From the NCBI GenBank assembly GCA_902812875.1, contig CADDZV010000001.1, positions 1 through 64,000 on the forward strand: a stretch of 64,000 nucleotides of DNA, read 5' to 3'. Every line of letters starts with the position of its first letter. Positions within the stretch are counted from its first letter, which is position 1. Of the stretch, positions 24,533 through 34,443 are shown piece by piece. This stretch comes from Clostridiales bacterium (GTDB lineage: Bacteria; Bacillota; Sulfobacillia; CADDZV01). Under the pieces are notes generated by a model. That model was not told the origin of the DNA. It saw only the letters and a list, made by a program, of their open reading frames with translations, and did no database searches. Made by a program: the position numbers and the translations under genes.

Positions 24533-26026
24533 TTACAGCGTCGACACCGGGTTGTCAATCTGGGCCTTCTGCAGACGGCCCGAGAAGTCCACGTAGATGG
24601 TCTTCCACTCGGTCACGTTGTCTAGCAGCGTATGGCCAGCCTCGCGATGGCCGTTGCCGGTATTGCGCGTGCCGCCGAACGGCATGTGGATCTCGGCACC
24701 GATGGTACCAGCATTCACGTAGACAATGCCGGTGGTAAGATCGCGCATTGCCTTGAAGGCCTTGTTGATGTCCTGCGTGTAGATGGAGCTCGAAAGTCCG
24801 TACGCCACGCCGTTGTTGACCTCGATGGCCTCGTCCAAGTCTTTCACCGTGATTACCGACAGAACCGGGCCAAAGATCTCCTCCTGGGCGATCCGCATGT
24901 CGGGCGTGGTCTCGAACACGGTGGGAGCGTAGAAGAACCCGCGGGCCAGCTCACCATCAGTGACCGGGTGGCCGCCAGTCAGAAGTTTCGCACCTTCCTT
25001 GATGCCGATCTGTACGTACTCGTCCACGGTCTTGAGCTGCGAGGCATTAACGAGCGGCCCCACGTCGGTATTCGGGTCAAGCCCGTTGCCAAGCCGCAAG
25101 GCCTCTACCCGCGGGATGAGGCGGTCGAGGAAAGCCTTTTTCACCTTTTCGTGCACGATGACGCGGCTGCAAGCCGTGCAACGCTGCCCGGTAGTGCCAA
25201 ACGCGCTCCAAAGCACGCCCTCCACAGCCAAGTCAAGGTCCGCGTCATCCATAATGGTGATCGCGTTTTTCCCGCCGAGCTCGAGGGAAACCCGCTTGAG
25301 ATGACGCCCGGCCACCTCGGCCACGTGCCGTCCGACGTCGCTGGAGCCAGTGAAGGTGACGAGGTTTACGAGCGGATGCTCGAGCAGGGCATCGCCGACC
25401 ACGCTGCCCGAGCCGTAGATGATGTTCACCACCCCGGGCGGCGCCCCCGCATCATTGAGAGCCCGTACGAGCTCGTATGCCAGCAAGGGCGTGTCACTGG
25501 CGGGCTTGAACACCACAGCGTTCCCCGCCACCAGGGCAGGCATCATCTTCCACGATGGTATGGCGGTCGGGAAGTTCCAAGGCGTGATGACCGCCACCAC
25601 ACCCACCGGGTCACGTACCGACATGGTGAACTTGTTGGGCATCTCGACGGGAGCAGTCATACCGTGCATGCGCCGGCCCTCGCCCGCGGCGAAATAGCTC
25701 ATGTCAATGGCTTCCTGGAGGTCGCCCCGCGCCTCGGCGATGACCTTCCCCATTTCCTGCGTCAGCTTGCGGGCCAGCTCCTCTTTGCGCTGTTCGAGGA
25801 TGCGGGCGACGCGGAACAAAACTTCCGCACGGTGCGGGGCCGGCACTCGCCGCCATTTCTTTTGAGCCTCGTAGGCCGCCCTTACCCCCCGGTCCGCATC
25901 TTCCCGGGTGGCGCGCGGCACCCTGGCCACCACCTCGCCCGTGGCCGGGTTGATGGAGTCAAAATATTCGCCGCTGGACGATTCGACCCACTCGCCATTG
26001 ATCAGCATCTTGATCGTTTCGGCCAT
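24533..26026 (-). CDS. Aldehyde dehydrogenase family protein
   Basis: A 497-residue NAD(P)+-dependent aldehyde dehydrogenase. Visible are VITPWNFP and KPASDTPL of the cofactor site, FTGSSDVG, the catalytic Glu in LELGGKN, Cys in [10 protein letters not shown] and [10 protein letters not shown]. Extra substrate specificity cannot be assigned; semialdehyde or betaine-aldehyde types are possible. AAGGAGG lies eight bases before ATG 26026. Confidence 0.93.
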   Translation of the reverse strand: MAETIKMLINGEWVESSSGEYFDSINPATGEVVARVPRATREDADRGVRAAYEAQKKWRRVPAPHRAEVLFRVARILEQRKEELARKLTQEMGKVIAEARGDLQEAIDMSYFAAGEGRRMHGMTAPVEMPNKFTMSVRDPVGVVAVITPWNFPTAIPSWKMMPALVAGNAVVFKPASDTPLLAYELVRALNDAGAPPGVVNIIYGSGSVVGDALLEHPLVNLVTFTGSSDVGRHVAEVAGRHLKRVSLELGGKNAITIMDDADLDLAVEGVLWSAFGTTGQRCTACSRVIVHEKVKKAFLDRLIPRVEALRLGNGLDPNTDVGPLVNASQLKTVDEYVQIGIKEGAKLLTGGHPVTDGELARGFFYAPTVFETTPDMRIAQEEIFGPVLSVITVKDLDEAIEVNNGVAYGLSSSIYTQDINKAFKAMRDLTTGIVYVNAGTIGAEIHMPFGGTRNTGNGHREAGHTLLDNVTEWKTIYVDFSGRLQKAQIDNPVSTL

Positions 26027-26219
26027 GCTCCAACCTCCTTGTTAGTCGCCTATCGCGCCCGTGCCAGAAAAGCCTGGTGGCTTTACCCGCCGGCCGTGCG
26101 CTGGCGGAAAAAACTTCTCTTCCGGTGCGGTGGCTTCCTGCTGCGAAAAACAGCTCGCCGGCACGGCTTGATTAGGGGCAGGCACGCTGGAGCAATATAG
26201 ACCAGGAGGTGTACTTCCG

Positions 26220-26810
26220 TTGCCAAGCAAGACAGAGCCAGACACAAAGAAAAATGGGCCCGATGCCCCATCGCAACCGCAGGTCAGCTGGCCGAGTCCC
26301 GAGTCGACACCCTCCAAAACCATGGAGGCGTTGCAGCACCAAGCCAGGGAAGTGGCGGCGGCACCGAAAACCCCCTCTGACAACCTGGCGAGCCTGCTCG
26401 CCCAGGTTGTGAACCAAGCCCGTGAACAGCAGCTGTCGGCAGAAAAACAGCTGCAGAGCCAGCTCAGCCAGGCCTCGGCCACCATCAGTGACGCCAAAAA
26501 AATCCAGGCTATCCTGCAGACAGCCCAGACACTCGAAAAGAGCCTTCAGGGCGGCCTCACCGCCGCCTGGCAGAAACCGGAAGAGACCAGTACCACTCTG
26601 CGGGCCCTTGAGCAACAGATCGCGGAGCAGCAAGTCCAGGCAGACGCGCGGCTAGCCCAGGCCCTTACGCAGGCGGTATCTTCCCTTGCCCAGGCCCAAT
26701 CCGCGATGTTCCAGGTGCAGGCCCTTGGCCAGATGGCACAGGCCATCAAGGAGGCCAGCCAGGCGCTGAACCAGGCCCTACCTCCCACGGGACCAACCCA
26801 GCTGCAATAG
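26220..26810 (+). CDS. Coiled-coil Gln/Ala-rich protein of unknown function
   Basis: A 196-residue protein, unrecognised. TTG 26220 is preceded by AGGAGGTG at 26204-26211 with an 8-base spacing. After a Pro/Ser-rich head (1-40), the body is nearly all alpha-helical and Gln/Ala/Ser/Leu-rich (residues about 55-185), with heptad-like LEQQIAEQQVQADARLAQAL. No signal peptide or catalytic motif. It may be a structural or spore-associated protein; that is a guess. Divergent from the aldehyde dehydrogenase. Confidence 0.6.
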   Translation: MPSKTEPDTKKNGPDAPSQPQVSWPSPESTPSKTMEALQHQAREVAAAPKTPSDNLASLLAQVVNQAREQQLSAEKQLQSQLSQASATISDAKKIQAILQTAQTLEKSLQGGLTAAWQKPEETSTTLRALEQQIAEQQVQADARLAQALTQAVSSLAQAQSAMFQVQALGQMAQAIKEASQALNQALPPTGPTQLQ

Positions 26811-26822
26811 TGGCTACGGGGG

Positions 26823-27242
26823 TTAGACGAGGTTCACCCCGACCGTCCCGCCCAAAAGGCCGAGCCCAAGGCCGATGCCGAGCTTGGCGGCTGCTGCCAG
26901 TATGGGGATGGCCTGGGGAAACAACACGTAGCTGATGAGGATGGCCAAAAACGTAAACGCGAACCCTGCGAGCCCGCCGTTCAACCAACCGGTGGTTCCG
27001 GCCCGGCGCCCGGCCACCAGGCCGGCGATGGCCACGCTCAAAAGGTTGACCGAGCTCACCACCCACGACAACGGTGATTCTGGCAGTGAAGTCCGCACGT
27101 AGACCACCGCCAGGATGCCGGTGGCCACTGCCGCGAAGAGAAATCCGGCCAGCACACCGGCCAGAATGGCGCCCGGTCGCACGCGGCCATCGGCTCCGCG
27201 CGCCTTTTGCCCGAAATCAGAGATTGCCTGTCGGGCCTGCAT
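26823..27242 (-). CDS. TIGR04086-family membrane protein
   Basis: A 139-residue protein with four hydrophobic segments beginning near AILAGVLAGFLFAAVATGIL. The pattern GLVAGRRAGTTGWLNGGLAG in the middle is characteristic of the TIGR04086 family (YrzE-like) of Bacillota. Function unknown. ATG 27242 has a GGGAGGGAG site eleven bases upstream. The preceding gene on this strand is the DinG-like helicase. Confidence 0.8.
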   Translation of the reverse strand: MQARQAISDFGQKARGADGRVRPGAILAGVLAGFLFAAVATGILAVVYVRTSLPESPLSWVVSSVNLLSVAIAGLVAGRRAGTTGWLNGGLAGFAFTFLAILISYVLFPQAIPILAAAAKLGIGLGLGLLGGTVGVNLV

Positions 27243-27312
27243 AAGTGCTCGCTCCCTCCCGGAGTTGGCGGTCACCCCTAAATGGCTATGGGTGCCGGCG
27301 GGACGATATGCC

Positions 27313-29565
27313 TCAGAAAACCTCCCCACAGTCCCCCGACGGCGGTTCCTGCCCGCTGAGCCAACGGCCAACAATCTCCGGAAGTTCCCCGGCGGGACCG
27401 CACCACCGGCGCGGCCCCGGCAACGCGTCCCAGAAAGCCCGGCCGTACCTGGCCGTATAAAGCCGGGGATCGAGCACCACCACTACCCCTCTGTCCGTGC
27501 TGGTACGCACCAGACGCCCGAATCCCTGCCGGAAACGCAACACCGCTGCCGGCAGACTCAGGTGCAAAAAGCCGGACCCGCCTTGCCGCTCGATCTCAGC
27601 CAAGCGGGCCTGCTGGACCGGGTTCTGGTAATGTTCAAATGGCAGGCGGACAATGACCACCTGGCTCAAGGCGGGACCGGTCACATCCACCCCTTCCCAA
27701 AAACTCTGCAGACCGAAAATGACCGTTCCGTCGTTTTGAGCCAGTCTGTTCAGCATGGCTCCACGTTCGCTGTCCCCTTCCTGTGCCAGGACCTCGATGC
27801 CGGCGGCGTTGAGCTCGTCCGCCACCAGGGCATGCACCGCCCGCAACATCTCCCGCGCCGTAAAAAGTACCAAGGTGCGGCCACCGGCCTGCCTGACCAG
27901 GGCAGGCAGAACCCGGGCTACTGCGGCGACAAATTCGTCTGCCGCCCTCGGATCGGGGAGATCAGTAGCGACCGCGACCAGTGCCTGGTCGCGATAGTGG
28001 AACGGTGATGGTAAAACCACCTGTGAAACCCCGCCACTGGCGTTCTCCAATCTGTCCAACCCGAGCTCTTCTTCCAGGAAGCGGAACCCCCGGGGTGGCG
28101 TGGCCAGGGCCGCCGAAGTCAGCACAGCGGCTTCTACCTGGCTCCACAAGCGGTCACGCAGGATGTCACCGGTGTGCAAAGGCGTAGCACACAGCTCCAC
28201 GCCAGTCCTCCTGGGGCTGCCCCCCGGCGCCCGGCCGTTTGCGCCTGTTTTTAGCCAATAAACCATCTCTTCCGGCGCGGCGACTCCCAAAACAGCCTGG
28301 AGCCTCATGGCCAGGCTGGCCGCTTTCTGTGCCTGGCGCGCGATGCGCGAGCGGTCACGGCGGTCGGTCCCTTCTTCTTCGGCCCGCCGGTGCAGTAGTT
28401 CCGCGAGCCGGCCGAGGCCCGCGGCAAGCTCGCTGGCGGCGCCCCGCACACCCTCGCCGCCGGCTGGCAGGTCTTCCCAGACCCAGGCCTGCCCAGAAGT
28501 ACCGGGCGGAGCGAGCTTGCCAAAGGGGTCGAACACTAGTGGCACCATTTCTGTCAGCTTCCCGGCCAGCGCGGCGATCTCACCAGTGCTGACAGCGGCC
28601 AAAAGCGGCTGGCCACGCCTGGCCTGGCGGCCCGTGATGGTCTCCAGAAAGCGGGCGATGTCATCGTCGGTCAGGCGCTCTCCGAACTGGTCCTGGGCTA
28701 CGGCTGGCAGGTGATGTGCTTCGTCGATAATCACCGCCTTGTATGGAGGCAGAAAATTCGCGGGGGCTTTCAGTTCAGCCAAGAGCAGGGCATGGTTGAC
28801 GACCAGAATGTGCACCTGAGCCGCGCGGCGCCGGGCTTCGGTAACAAAGCAGCCGCTACGAAACCATTCGCACTCTTCGCCGGTGCATTCTTCGCTCACG
28901 GCGGCCAGGTCGCCCCACGACTCGGGCATCGGACCGCGGGCGGCCTTTTCTTGGCCGGCGGCCTCATATATCCAGGCTGCCCTGGCAGCGAGCGTGGACG
29001 GCGGCACTGCCGTAGCAGGAGCGGAGGCAAGATGGTCCAGAAACTTGTCGAGACACGGGTAGCGCGAACGCCCAAACATGATCGCCGCGGCCAGGCCTGG
29101 AAAGCGTTTTTCCAGCAAAGGGATTTCTTTGTTCCACAGCTGCTCCTGCAGGTTGACGGTGTAGGTCGAAACCACGAGCGTCTCCCCGTTGGCCATGGCC
29201 CAGATCGCTGCCGGCACGAGATATGCCAGACTTTTCCCGGTCCCGGTCCCCGCCTCAGCCAAAAGCGTGCGGCCTTCGTGCAGGGCCCGCTCCACCCGCC
29301 GGGCCATTTCCAGCTGGGACGGGCGCGTCTCCCAGCCACTCACAAGCGTAGACAACGGGCCGTCCGGGCGGAAGTAATCGTCCACAGAGAGCTCCGGGGG
29401 CAAAACTACCGGAGGGCCGTGATCTGTGCCCGGTGCCCCGTGCACCGCCCGCTGCCGGAGGGCCGTGCTGTACTCCGCCACCGCCGGCCCGAGCTCCCCG
29501 GTCTCCCCCGGCACCAGTCCCAGCGCCACCCGCAACCTGTACAGTGGGTCGTGTGCCACCTTCAC
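27313..29565 (-). CDS. DinG/XPD-like ATP-dependent DNA helicase
   Basis: A 750-residue superfamily 2 helicase. Walker A EAGTGTGKSLAYLVP lies near 104, DEAHHLP is motif II, and the end shows RFRQGFGRLVRTSTDRGVVV (motif VI). Four cysteines (RYPCLDKF, then three in EECTGEECEWFRSGCF) match the [4Fe-4S] cluster position of XPD/DinG enzymes. No N-terminal exonuclease domain is present, unlike Bacillus DinG. It unwinds 5'-3' in this family. GTG 29565 overlaps the epimerase stop as GTGA. Confidence 0.92.
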   Translation of the reverse strand: MKVAHDPLYRLRVALGLVPGETGELGPAVAEYSTALRQRAVHGAPGTDHGPPVVLPPELSVDDYFRPDGPLSTLVSGWETRPSQLEMARRVERALHEGRTLLAEAGTGTGKSLAYLVPAAIWAMANGETLVVSTYTVNLQEQLWNKEIPLLEKRFPGLAAAIMFGRSRYPCLDKFLDHLASAPATAVPPSTLAARAAWIYEAAGQEKAARGPMPESWGDLAAVSEECTGEECEWFRSGCFVTEARRRAAQVHILVVNHALLLAELKAPANFLPPYKAVIIDEAHHLPAVAQDQFGERLTDDDIARFLETITGRQARRGQPLLAAVSTGEIAALAGKLTEMVPLVFDPFGKLAPPGTSGQAWVWEDLPAGGEGVRGAASELAAGLGRLAELLHRRAEEEGTDRRDRSRIARQAQKAASLAMRLQAVLGVAAPEEMVYWLKTGANGRAPGGSPRRTGVELCATPLHTGDILRDRLWSQVEAAVLTSAALATPPRGFRFLEEELGLDRLENASGGVSQVVLPSPFHYRDQALVAVATDLPDPRAADEFVAAVARVLPALVRQAGGRTLVLFTAREMLRAVHALVADELNAAGIEVLAQEGDSERGAMLNRLAQNDGTVIFGLQSFWEGVDVTGPALSQVVIVRLPFEHYQNPVQQARLAEIERQGGSGFLHLSLPAAVLRFRQGFGRLVRTSTDRGVVVVLDPRLYTARYGRAFWDALPGPRRWCGPAGELPEIVGRWLSGQEPPSGDCGEVF

Positions 29566-30446
29566 CGGCCCAGGATCCTTTCCATTTCAGCCTCGAACCG
29601 GTGGAGCGTCATGGGGAAGACCTGCGTGGCACGGTCGTCAGACACAACACTGCCCTCCATAAGCATGACGAGCTGGTCGCGGGTGATCGGAACCACGGGA
29701 AAGCCCTCGACGACAGGCAAAAGCCGCAGGAGCACCCCCGCTGGCACCCTGACCAATGGCCGGCGGCGGCCGCTCGCGCGCATAATGATTTGCAGGACTT
29801 GCTTGTAGGTGAAAACATCCGGCCCACCAAGCTCGAAGATCTGCCCTGCCGCTTCCTGGTTGTCGAGTGCCCGCACGAAGTATTGGGCCACGTCGTCCAC
29901 ATACACGGGTTGCATGAGGTAATCGCCGTGGCCGAAAACAGGCATGACCGGGCTCCATCGCAGTACGGAAGCCAGGTACATGAAGAGCTGGTCGCCTTGA
30001 CCGAACACCGGTGCCGGACGGAAGATGACGAAATCAATGCCGCTACTGCGTACGGCTTGTTCCGCCGCCCATTTCGTTACGTGATAACGGGTCGCCGCCC
30101 CCGGCCGCGCTCCCAGTGCACTCATGTGCACAAACCGCTTGACCCCGGCCCGCCGGGCTTCCGCCAGCACATTTTCCGTGCCGCGAATGTGCACGTCCTG
30201 GAAGGAAAACCCCGCCCGTTCCCGGATAATCCCTACCAAATGGATGACGGCCTCACATCCGGTGGCCGCCCCGCGCAGGGACGACACCTCCGTGACGTCG
30301 CCGAAGTGCACCTCGAGCCCAGGCAGCCTGGGTACCCGGTGCCCATGGCCCGGCCGTACGAGGACCCGGACGGGGTGCCCCTCCGCCGCCAAGGCCCGAA
30401 GAATGGCGCGCCCCACGAACCCGGTACCCCCAGTCACGAATACCAC
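29562..30446 (-). CDS. NAD-dependent epimerase/dehydratase (NDUFA9-like)
   Basis: About 294 residues, an atypical short-chain dehydrogenase: VFVTGGTGFVGRAILRALAAEGH is the NAD motif, VRVLVRPG and VIHLVGIIRE follow, then GVKRFVHMSALGA with the catalytic Ser, and YHVTKWAAEQ. The fold matches the NDUFA9 / YfhF-type sugar-epimerase branch. GTG 30446 is picked since GGGAGG lies eight bases upstream; an upstream GTG at 30464 is possible. Co-transcribed with the helicase (4-base overlap). Confidence 0.85.
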   Translation of the reverse strand: MVFVTGGTGFVGRAILRALAAEGHPVRVLVRPGHGHRVPRLPGLEVHFGDVTEVSSLRGAATGCEAVIHLVGIIRERAGFSFQDVHIRGTENVLAEARRAGVKRFVHMSALGARPGAATRYHVTKWAAEQAVRSSGIDFVIFRPAPVFGQGDQLFMYLASVLRWSPVMPVFGHGDYLMQPVYVDDVAQYFVRALDNQEAAGQIFELGGPDVFTYKQVLQIIMRASGRRRPLVRVPAGVLLRLLPVVEGFPVVPITRDQLVMLMEGSVVSDDRATQVFPMTLHRFEAEMERILGR

Positions 30447-30537
30447 GGCGACCGCCTCCCTCACCCGGCTACGGCCACGCCAAGCCCAGGTGGCCTCCTG
30501 CAGAAGCTCTTCTTACGACCGGACCGGCATGCGTGGC

Positions 30538-31029
30538 CTATTTCTGGGGCTTGTCATATTCGCGCAGGCTTACTTCTTCTTGGGCCATGATGTTGTATAT
30601 CTGCTGGAGAGCTTCATCCAGACGCATGATCTCCGCCGGCGACATGCGCTCGAGCACACCCGAGAGATACTCCCGGCGTTTCGCCATGACGGCGTTGTAC
30701 ACTTCTTCCCCCGCCCGGGTTACCCGTAAACGGATGACCCGCCTGTCCTTCTCGTCCCTTTCGCGCTCCACGTAGCGGTTTTTTTCCATCCGGTCGACCA
30801 GATCTGTGAGGGTGCTGGAGGCCAAGTACATGAGATCGCCGAGCTCACCCATGGTGAGACGCCCGTGGCGCATCAGCACCTGCAGGGCGGTGAATTGCGG
30901 CGGCGTGATGTCGAAATTGACCAGGATCTCGCGCCCGCGGTGCCTAACCACGTTGCTGACCATGCGGAGCAGAAACTCTATCTGTTCCACATACTTGTCC
31001 CAATTTGGGAGTTTCTTTTCCTCCGTCAC
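30538..31029 (-). CDS. MarR-family transcriptional regulator
   Basis: A 163-residue winged-helix regulator: DITPPQFTALQVLMRHGRLT, MGELGDLMYLASSTLTDLVD (recognition helix) and RDEKDRRVIRLRVTRAG (wing). It follows ndk by 14 bases and precedes the epimerase gene by 91. The target is unknown; it may regulate this cluster. GTG start with GGAGGTCACC upstream. Confidence 0.9.
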   Translation of the reverse strand: MTEEKKLPNWDKYVEQIEFLLRMVSNVVRHRGREILVNFDITPPQFTALQVLMRHGRLTMGELGDLMYLASSTLTDLVDRMEKNRYVERERDEKDRRVIRLRVTRAGEEVYNAVMAKRREYLSGVLERMSPAEIMRLDEALQQIYNIMAQEEVSLREYDKPQK

Positions 31030-31043
31030 GGTGACCTCCAGGT

Positions 31044-31517
31044 TCAGTGCCGCGGGGAAACCCAGGCTTCCATTGCTTTCTCATAGGTTACGATCTCATC
31101 GGGGCGGAAGAACAACCCGATCTCGCGCTCGGCGGTTTCTGGGGCGTCCGAGCCATGCACCACATTGAACTGGATGTCCAGACCGAAATCGCCGCGGATC
31201 GTGCCTGGGGCCGCCTGCTTGGGATCGGTGCCTCCCATGAGGCGCCGCACCTGGGCCACGGCGTCGTCGCCCTCCCACACCATCGCCAGCACTGGCCCGC
31301 TGGTGATAAAGCTTACCAGGCCTTCAAAGAACGGCTTCGCGCGGTGTTCCCCGTAATGCCGTTCGGCCAGGGCACGGTCGATGAGAATGAACTTCGCTCC
31401 CGCGAGCCGTAATCCTTTCGCTTCCAGTCTCGAAATTATGGCGCCCACTAGTCCGCGCTGGACTCCGTCTGGCTTGACCATCACGAAAGTACGTTGCAAC
31501 CGCACCACCCCATCCAA
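31044..31517 (-). CDS. ndk: Nucleoside diphosphate kinase
   Basis: Phosphotransferase of up to 157 residues. [17 protein letters not shown] is the conserved beginning, and the phosphorylated His is in NVVHGSD near the end. Canonical Ndk would begin at TTG 31499 (LQRTFV...), six residues shorter; TTG 31517 has a GGGGGAAAA site upstream. Keeps NTP pools balanced. Upstream of marR in the same run. Confidence 0.95.
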   Translation of the reverse strand: MDGVVRLQRTFVMVKPDGVQRGLVGAIISRLEAKGLRLAGAKFILIDRALAERHYGEHRAKPFFEGLVSFITSGPVLAMVWEGDDAVAQVRRLMGGTDPKQAAPGTIRGDFGLDIQFNVVHGSDAPETAEREIGLFFRPDEIVTYEKAMEAWVSPRH

Positions 31518-31576
31518 TAAATTTTCCCCCGCCGACCCCGGTTGGTACGCGGGAATCGTCTTCCCGTCGCCAGGAA

Positions 31577-32338
31577 TCAGGGCGCCGCCACCCGGTTGCG
31601 GAGGACGCCAATGCCCTCGATTTCGACCTCCACCACGTCACCCGGCACCAGCGGCCCCACCCCGGCCGGCGTACCCGTCAAAAGGACATCACCCGGCAAG
31701 AGTGTCATCACGCGCGACGCAAACGATACCAGCTCGGCGACGTTGTGGATCAGAAGACTCGTCCGCGAAGACTGCCGGACCTCGCCATTCACCCGGCACG
31801 CGATCGCCAGATCGGAGGGATCAAGGCCGCTCACCACTACCGGTCCCAGGGGCATGAAGGTGTCGAATCCCTTGCCACGGGTCCACTGCCCGTCTTTCTG
31901 CTGGAGGTCGCGGGCGGTGACGTCGTTCGCACAGGTGTATCCAAAAACGTAATTAAGCGCCTCGTCCACCGGCACCGATTTCGCCCGCTTGCCGATCACC
32001 ACGGCCAGCTCGCCCTCGTGGTGGACCAGATGGCTGTCTGGAGGATAGATGATGAACCCCTCGGGATCCAAAAGGGCGGTGGGAGGTTTCAGGAACATCA
32101 CCGGATCCTGCGGCAGCTCGTGGCCCATTTCCTGGGCGTGTGCCCGGTAGTTCACCCCGATACAGACCGCCTTCGACGGCACGGTCGGAGCCAAAAGCTT
32201 AACTGTGCTTGTTTGGTAGACCTTGCCGTTCGGCCGGCCGCCACGCCAGGGGGCAGCAGTCAGCTCGTGTACCTCCTCACCCACCACGGCCCCGTAATGC
32301 CGGCGCCCGGCCACCAAATACCTGCAAAACGTAGCCAC
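31577..32338 (-). CDS. Fumarylacetoacetate hydrolase family protein
   Basis: A 253-residue enzyme of the FAH fold: [14 protein letters not shown], then [31 protein letters not shown] with the metal Glu motif, [11 protein letters not shown] and the [11 protein letters not shown] end. Such proteins hydrolyse, decarboxylate or isomerise beta-keto or hydroxy acids and need Mg or Mn. The substrate is not shown. GTG 32338 has an AGAGGGGTG site; the frame is open to 32377. Confidence 0.88.
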   Translation of the reverse strand: MATFCRYLVAGRRHYGAVVGEEVHELTAAPWRGGRPNGKVYQTSTVKLLAPTVPSKAVCIGVNYRAHAQEMGHELPQDPVMFLKPPTALLDPEGFIIYPPDSHLVHHEGELAVVIGKRAKSVPVDEALNYVFGYTCANDVTARDLQQKDGQWTRGKGFDTFMPLGPVVVSGLDPSDLAIACRVNGEVRQSSRTSLLIHNVAELVSFASRVMTLLPGDVLLTGTPAGVGPLVPGDVVEVEIEGIGVLRNRVAAP

Positions 32339-32413
32339 ACAAACACCCCTCTTCCACGGCGGTCCTTGGGCCACCATGAATAAACGGGCACAAAGCCCGT
32401 CCCTGACGTGATT

Positions 32414-33055
32414 CTACAGCCTGCCCCGCGTTCCTTCCGTTCCGGCCGCAGCAGCCATTTCGCGCACGATTTCTTCCGCCCGCCGGTAGTCCGCAGGCGT
32501 ATTGATGTTGAAAAAGAGCATGGCAGGATCTTCGACCGTAGCGACTTCGCTCCGCGACAGCCAGCGTATCTCGAGTCGCGACAAAAAACGGTGCACGGCC
32601 AGCTCGCCCGCTGCGAGGGCTTCTTCGGCTTTTGCCGCCACGCGGCGGTGATAAAGACCTTGCAACGGCTCGCTTCGCCCGTCCACAAACGGTATGACGG
32701 CGTCCTCGCCCGCCCAGACCGAGCGGGCCAGCCGCACCAGCCCGGCAGCGGCAAACGGCATGTCGCAGGCACTGACAAAAACAAGCGGCGTCTCCGCGTG
32801 GGAGAGCGCCGCGTGGATGCCCCCGAGCGGCCCGCGCCCGGGATAGATATCGGTAATCACCGGGAAGCTGGAGAGCTCGAAGGTTTTCGCCCGAGCAACC
32901 ACCACAACCTGCCCGCACGCCTCGGAGAGAGCCGTAACCACGCGTTCGATGACGGGCCGGCCACCAAGCGTCAGCATGGTTTTGTCGCGCCCGAGGCGCG
33001 TACCAAGACCGCCCGCCAAAACCGCCCCCGTCACGTCGTGTAGCCGGTCGACCAT
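32414..33055 (-). CDS. mobA: Molybdenum cofactor guanylyltransferase
   Basis: A 213-residue nucleotidyltransferase: VTGAVLAGGLGTRLGRDKTML is the GTP-binding signature, VSACDMPFAAAGL holds the metal Asp and FFNINTPADYRRA lies at the C-terminus. It links GMP to molybdopterin for DMSO-reductase-type enzymes. It lies apart from moeA-mobB. Convergent or overlapping genes are not seen; the aldo/keto reductase ends 17 bases upstream. Confidence 0.93.
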   Translation of the reverse strand: MVDRLHDVTGAVLAGGLGTRLGRDKTMLTLGGRPVIERVVTALSEACGQVVVVARAKTFELSSFPVITDIYPGRGPLGGIHAALSHAETPLVFVSACDMPFAAAGLVRLARSVWAGEDAVIPFVDGRSEPLQGLYHRRVAAKAEEALAAGELAVHRFLSRLEIRWLSRSEVATVEDPAMLFFNINTPADYRRAEEIVREMAAAAGTEGTRGRL

Positions 33056-33072
33056 GGATGCCAGCTACCTGC

Positions 33073-34077
33073 CTAACGGTCGCCAGCCTGGCGTGCAATC
33101 ATCCAGCGGGGATAGCGTGGAGGCGTCGCGGTCATGCTGTCCAGCACGGCCAGGTCGTCCCCCGTCATCTGCACGTCGGCGGCCTTGAGGTTCTCTTCCA
33201 GCTGGCCAAAGTTGCGGGCGCCGATGATCACCGAGTTCACCCACGGCTTTGCCAACAGCCACGCCAGGGCAAGCTGGGCCGGGGTCGCCTGATACCGCCC
33301 CCCCATTTCCCGCAACTTGTCTACCACCTGGAAACCGAGCTCCCGGTCGAAGGGCGGGAACCACATGCCACGATCGTGAAAACGCGTGCCGGCGCCGGGT
33401 TCCTCGTCGCGCCGGTACTTGCCGGCCAGAAATCCCCCGGAAAGCGGACTCCAGACCAAAAGGCCGACGCCCTGGTCCTGCAACAGCGGTACCACTTCTT
33501 CTTCGATGTCGCGGCACAAAAGGCTGTAGTGCATCTGGGCGCTGATGAAACGCGCTTGATGCCGGCAGTCCGACCGGCCTAGAGCCAGGGCGATCTGCCA
33601 CGCAGCGTAGTTGGAAACGCCAATGTAGCGTGCCTTGCCTGAGCGGACGACCGCGTCCAGTGCGTCCAGGGTCTCGTCCAAAGGAGTAAGGGCGTCCCAG
33701 CCGTGCACCTGGTAGAGGTCGACATAGTCGGTGTCCAGACGCCGCAGGCTCTGTTCGATGGCAGACAAAATATGCTTGTGGGAAAGACCGGCATCGTTGG
33801 GCCCGGTGCCCATGCGTCCCCGTACCTTGGTGGCAATCACAAGCCCCTCGCGACGGCCCTTGATGGCCTGCCCCAGCATCTCTTCTGCCTGCCCGCCCGA
33901 ATACACGTCGGCTGTATCAAAGAAATTGACCCCAGCATCGATGGCCCTGGCGACCATTTCGTTGGCTGTTTTTTGGTCGACCCCGCCCAGTTTCCACTGG
34001 CTTTGCCCAAATGTCATGGTGCCGAAACAAAGCTCCGACACTATGAGGCCTGTGCGGCCAAGATTCCGCATGCGCAT
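33073..34077 (-). CDS. Aldo/keto reductase
   Basis: A 334-residue NADP(H) oxidoreductase of the (beta/alpha)8 fold. RNLGRTGLIVSELCFGTMTFG starts it; FFDTADVYSGGQAE holds catalytic Asp and Tyr; VIATKVRG gives the Lys; YVDLYQVHGWD the His; NYAAWQIA and VNSVIIGARNFGQLEEN follow. Substrate unknown. ATG 34077 with GGGGGG seven bases upstream. Its upstream 175 bases up to the tRNA hold its promoter. Confidence 0.93.
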   Translation of the reverse strand: MRMRNLGRTGLIVSELCFGTMTFGQSQWKLGGVDQKTANEMVARAIDAGVNFFDTADVYSGGQAEEMLGQAIKGRREGLVIATKVRGRMGTGPNDAGLSHKHILSAIEQSLRRLDTDYVDLYQVHGWDALTPLDETLDALDAVVRSGKARYIGVSNYAAWQIALALGRSDCRHQARFISAQMHYSLLCRDIEEEVVPLLQDQGVGLLVWSPLSGGFLAGKYRRDEEPGAGTRFHDRGMWFPPFDRELGFQVVDKLREMGGRYQATPAQLALAWLLAKPWVNSVIIGARNFGQLEENLKAADVQMTGDDLAVLDSMTATPPRYPRWMIARQAGDR

Positions 34078-34252
34078 GCTTTTGCCCCCCGCGTTCTCCA
34101 CCGCACCGCGATAGAAACGGCACGGCAAATTGGTGTGCATTTATTGTGCTTCTTTTTCGCGCTTCTGCCGGCAAAACCTCTGACATTGCCTGTCGTTGAC
34201 ACTGCGCTGGCCGAGTCATACACTAAAGATGCTTACTGAGGCAAGGCGTCAT

Positions 34253-34329
34253 CGGGGTGTAGCGCAGACCGGTAGCGCGCTTGAATGGGGTTCAAGAGGT
34301 CCCGGGTTCAAATCCCGGCACTCCGACCA
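34253..34329 (+). tRNA. tRNA-Pro (anticodon GGG)
   Basis: A complete cloverleaf. The acceptor stem CGGGGTG pairs with CACTCCG (one G-T). The anticodon stem CTTGA/TCAAG holds the loop ATGGGGT, so the anticodon is GGG and it reads CCC/CCT proline codons. The T arm has GGTTCAAATC. CCA is encoded (34327-34329). Confidence 0.97.
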
Positions 34330-34368
34330 GCAACGTCACTACAATGTTCGTCCTGTCTACGGATCGAT

Positions 34369-34406
34369 GGACGCGGTTCCTGCTGGGACCGCGTCCTTAA
34401 TTTTTA
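34369..34406 (+). terminator. Rho-independent terminator of tRNA-Pro
   Basis: GGACGCGGT (34369-34377) pairs with ACCGCGTCC (34388-34396) around ten bases and is followed by TTAATTTTTA. The plus-strand orientation serves the tRNA. Confidence 0.85.
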
Positions 34407-34443
34407 TGGCGTGTTTTCGCACCCAATGGGGAATGCGGTGCCG

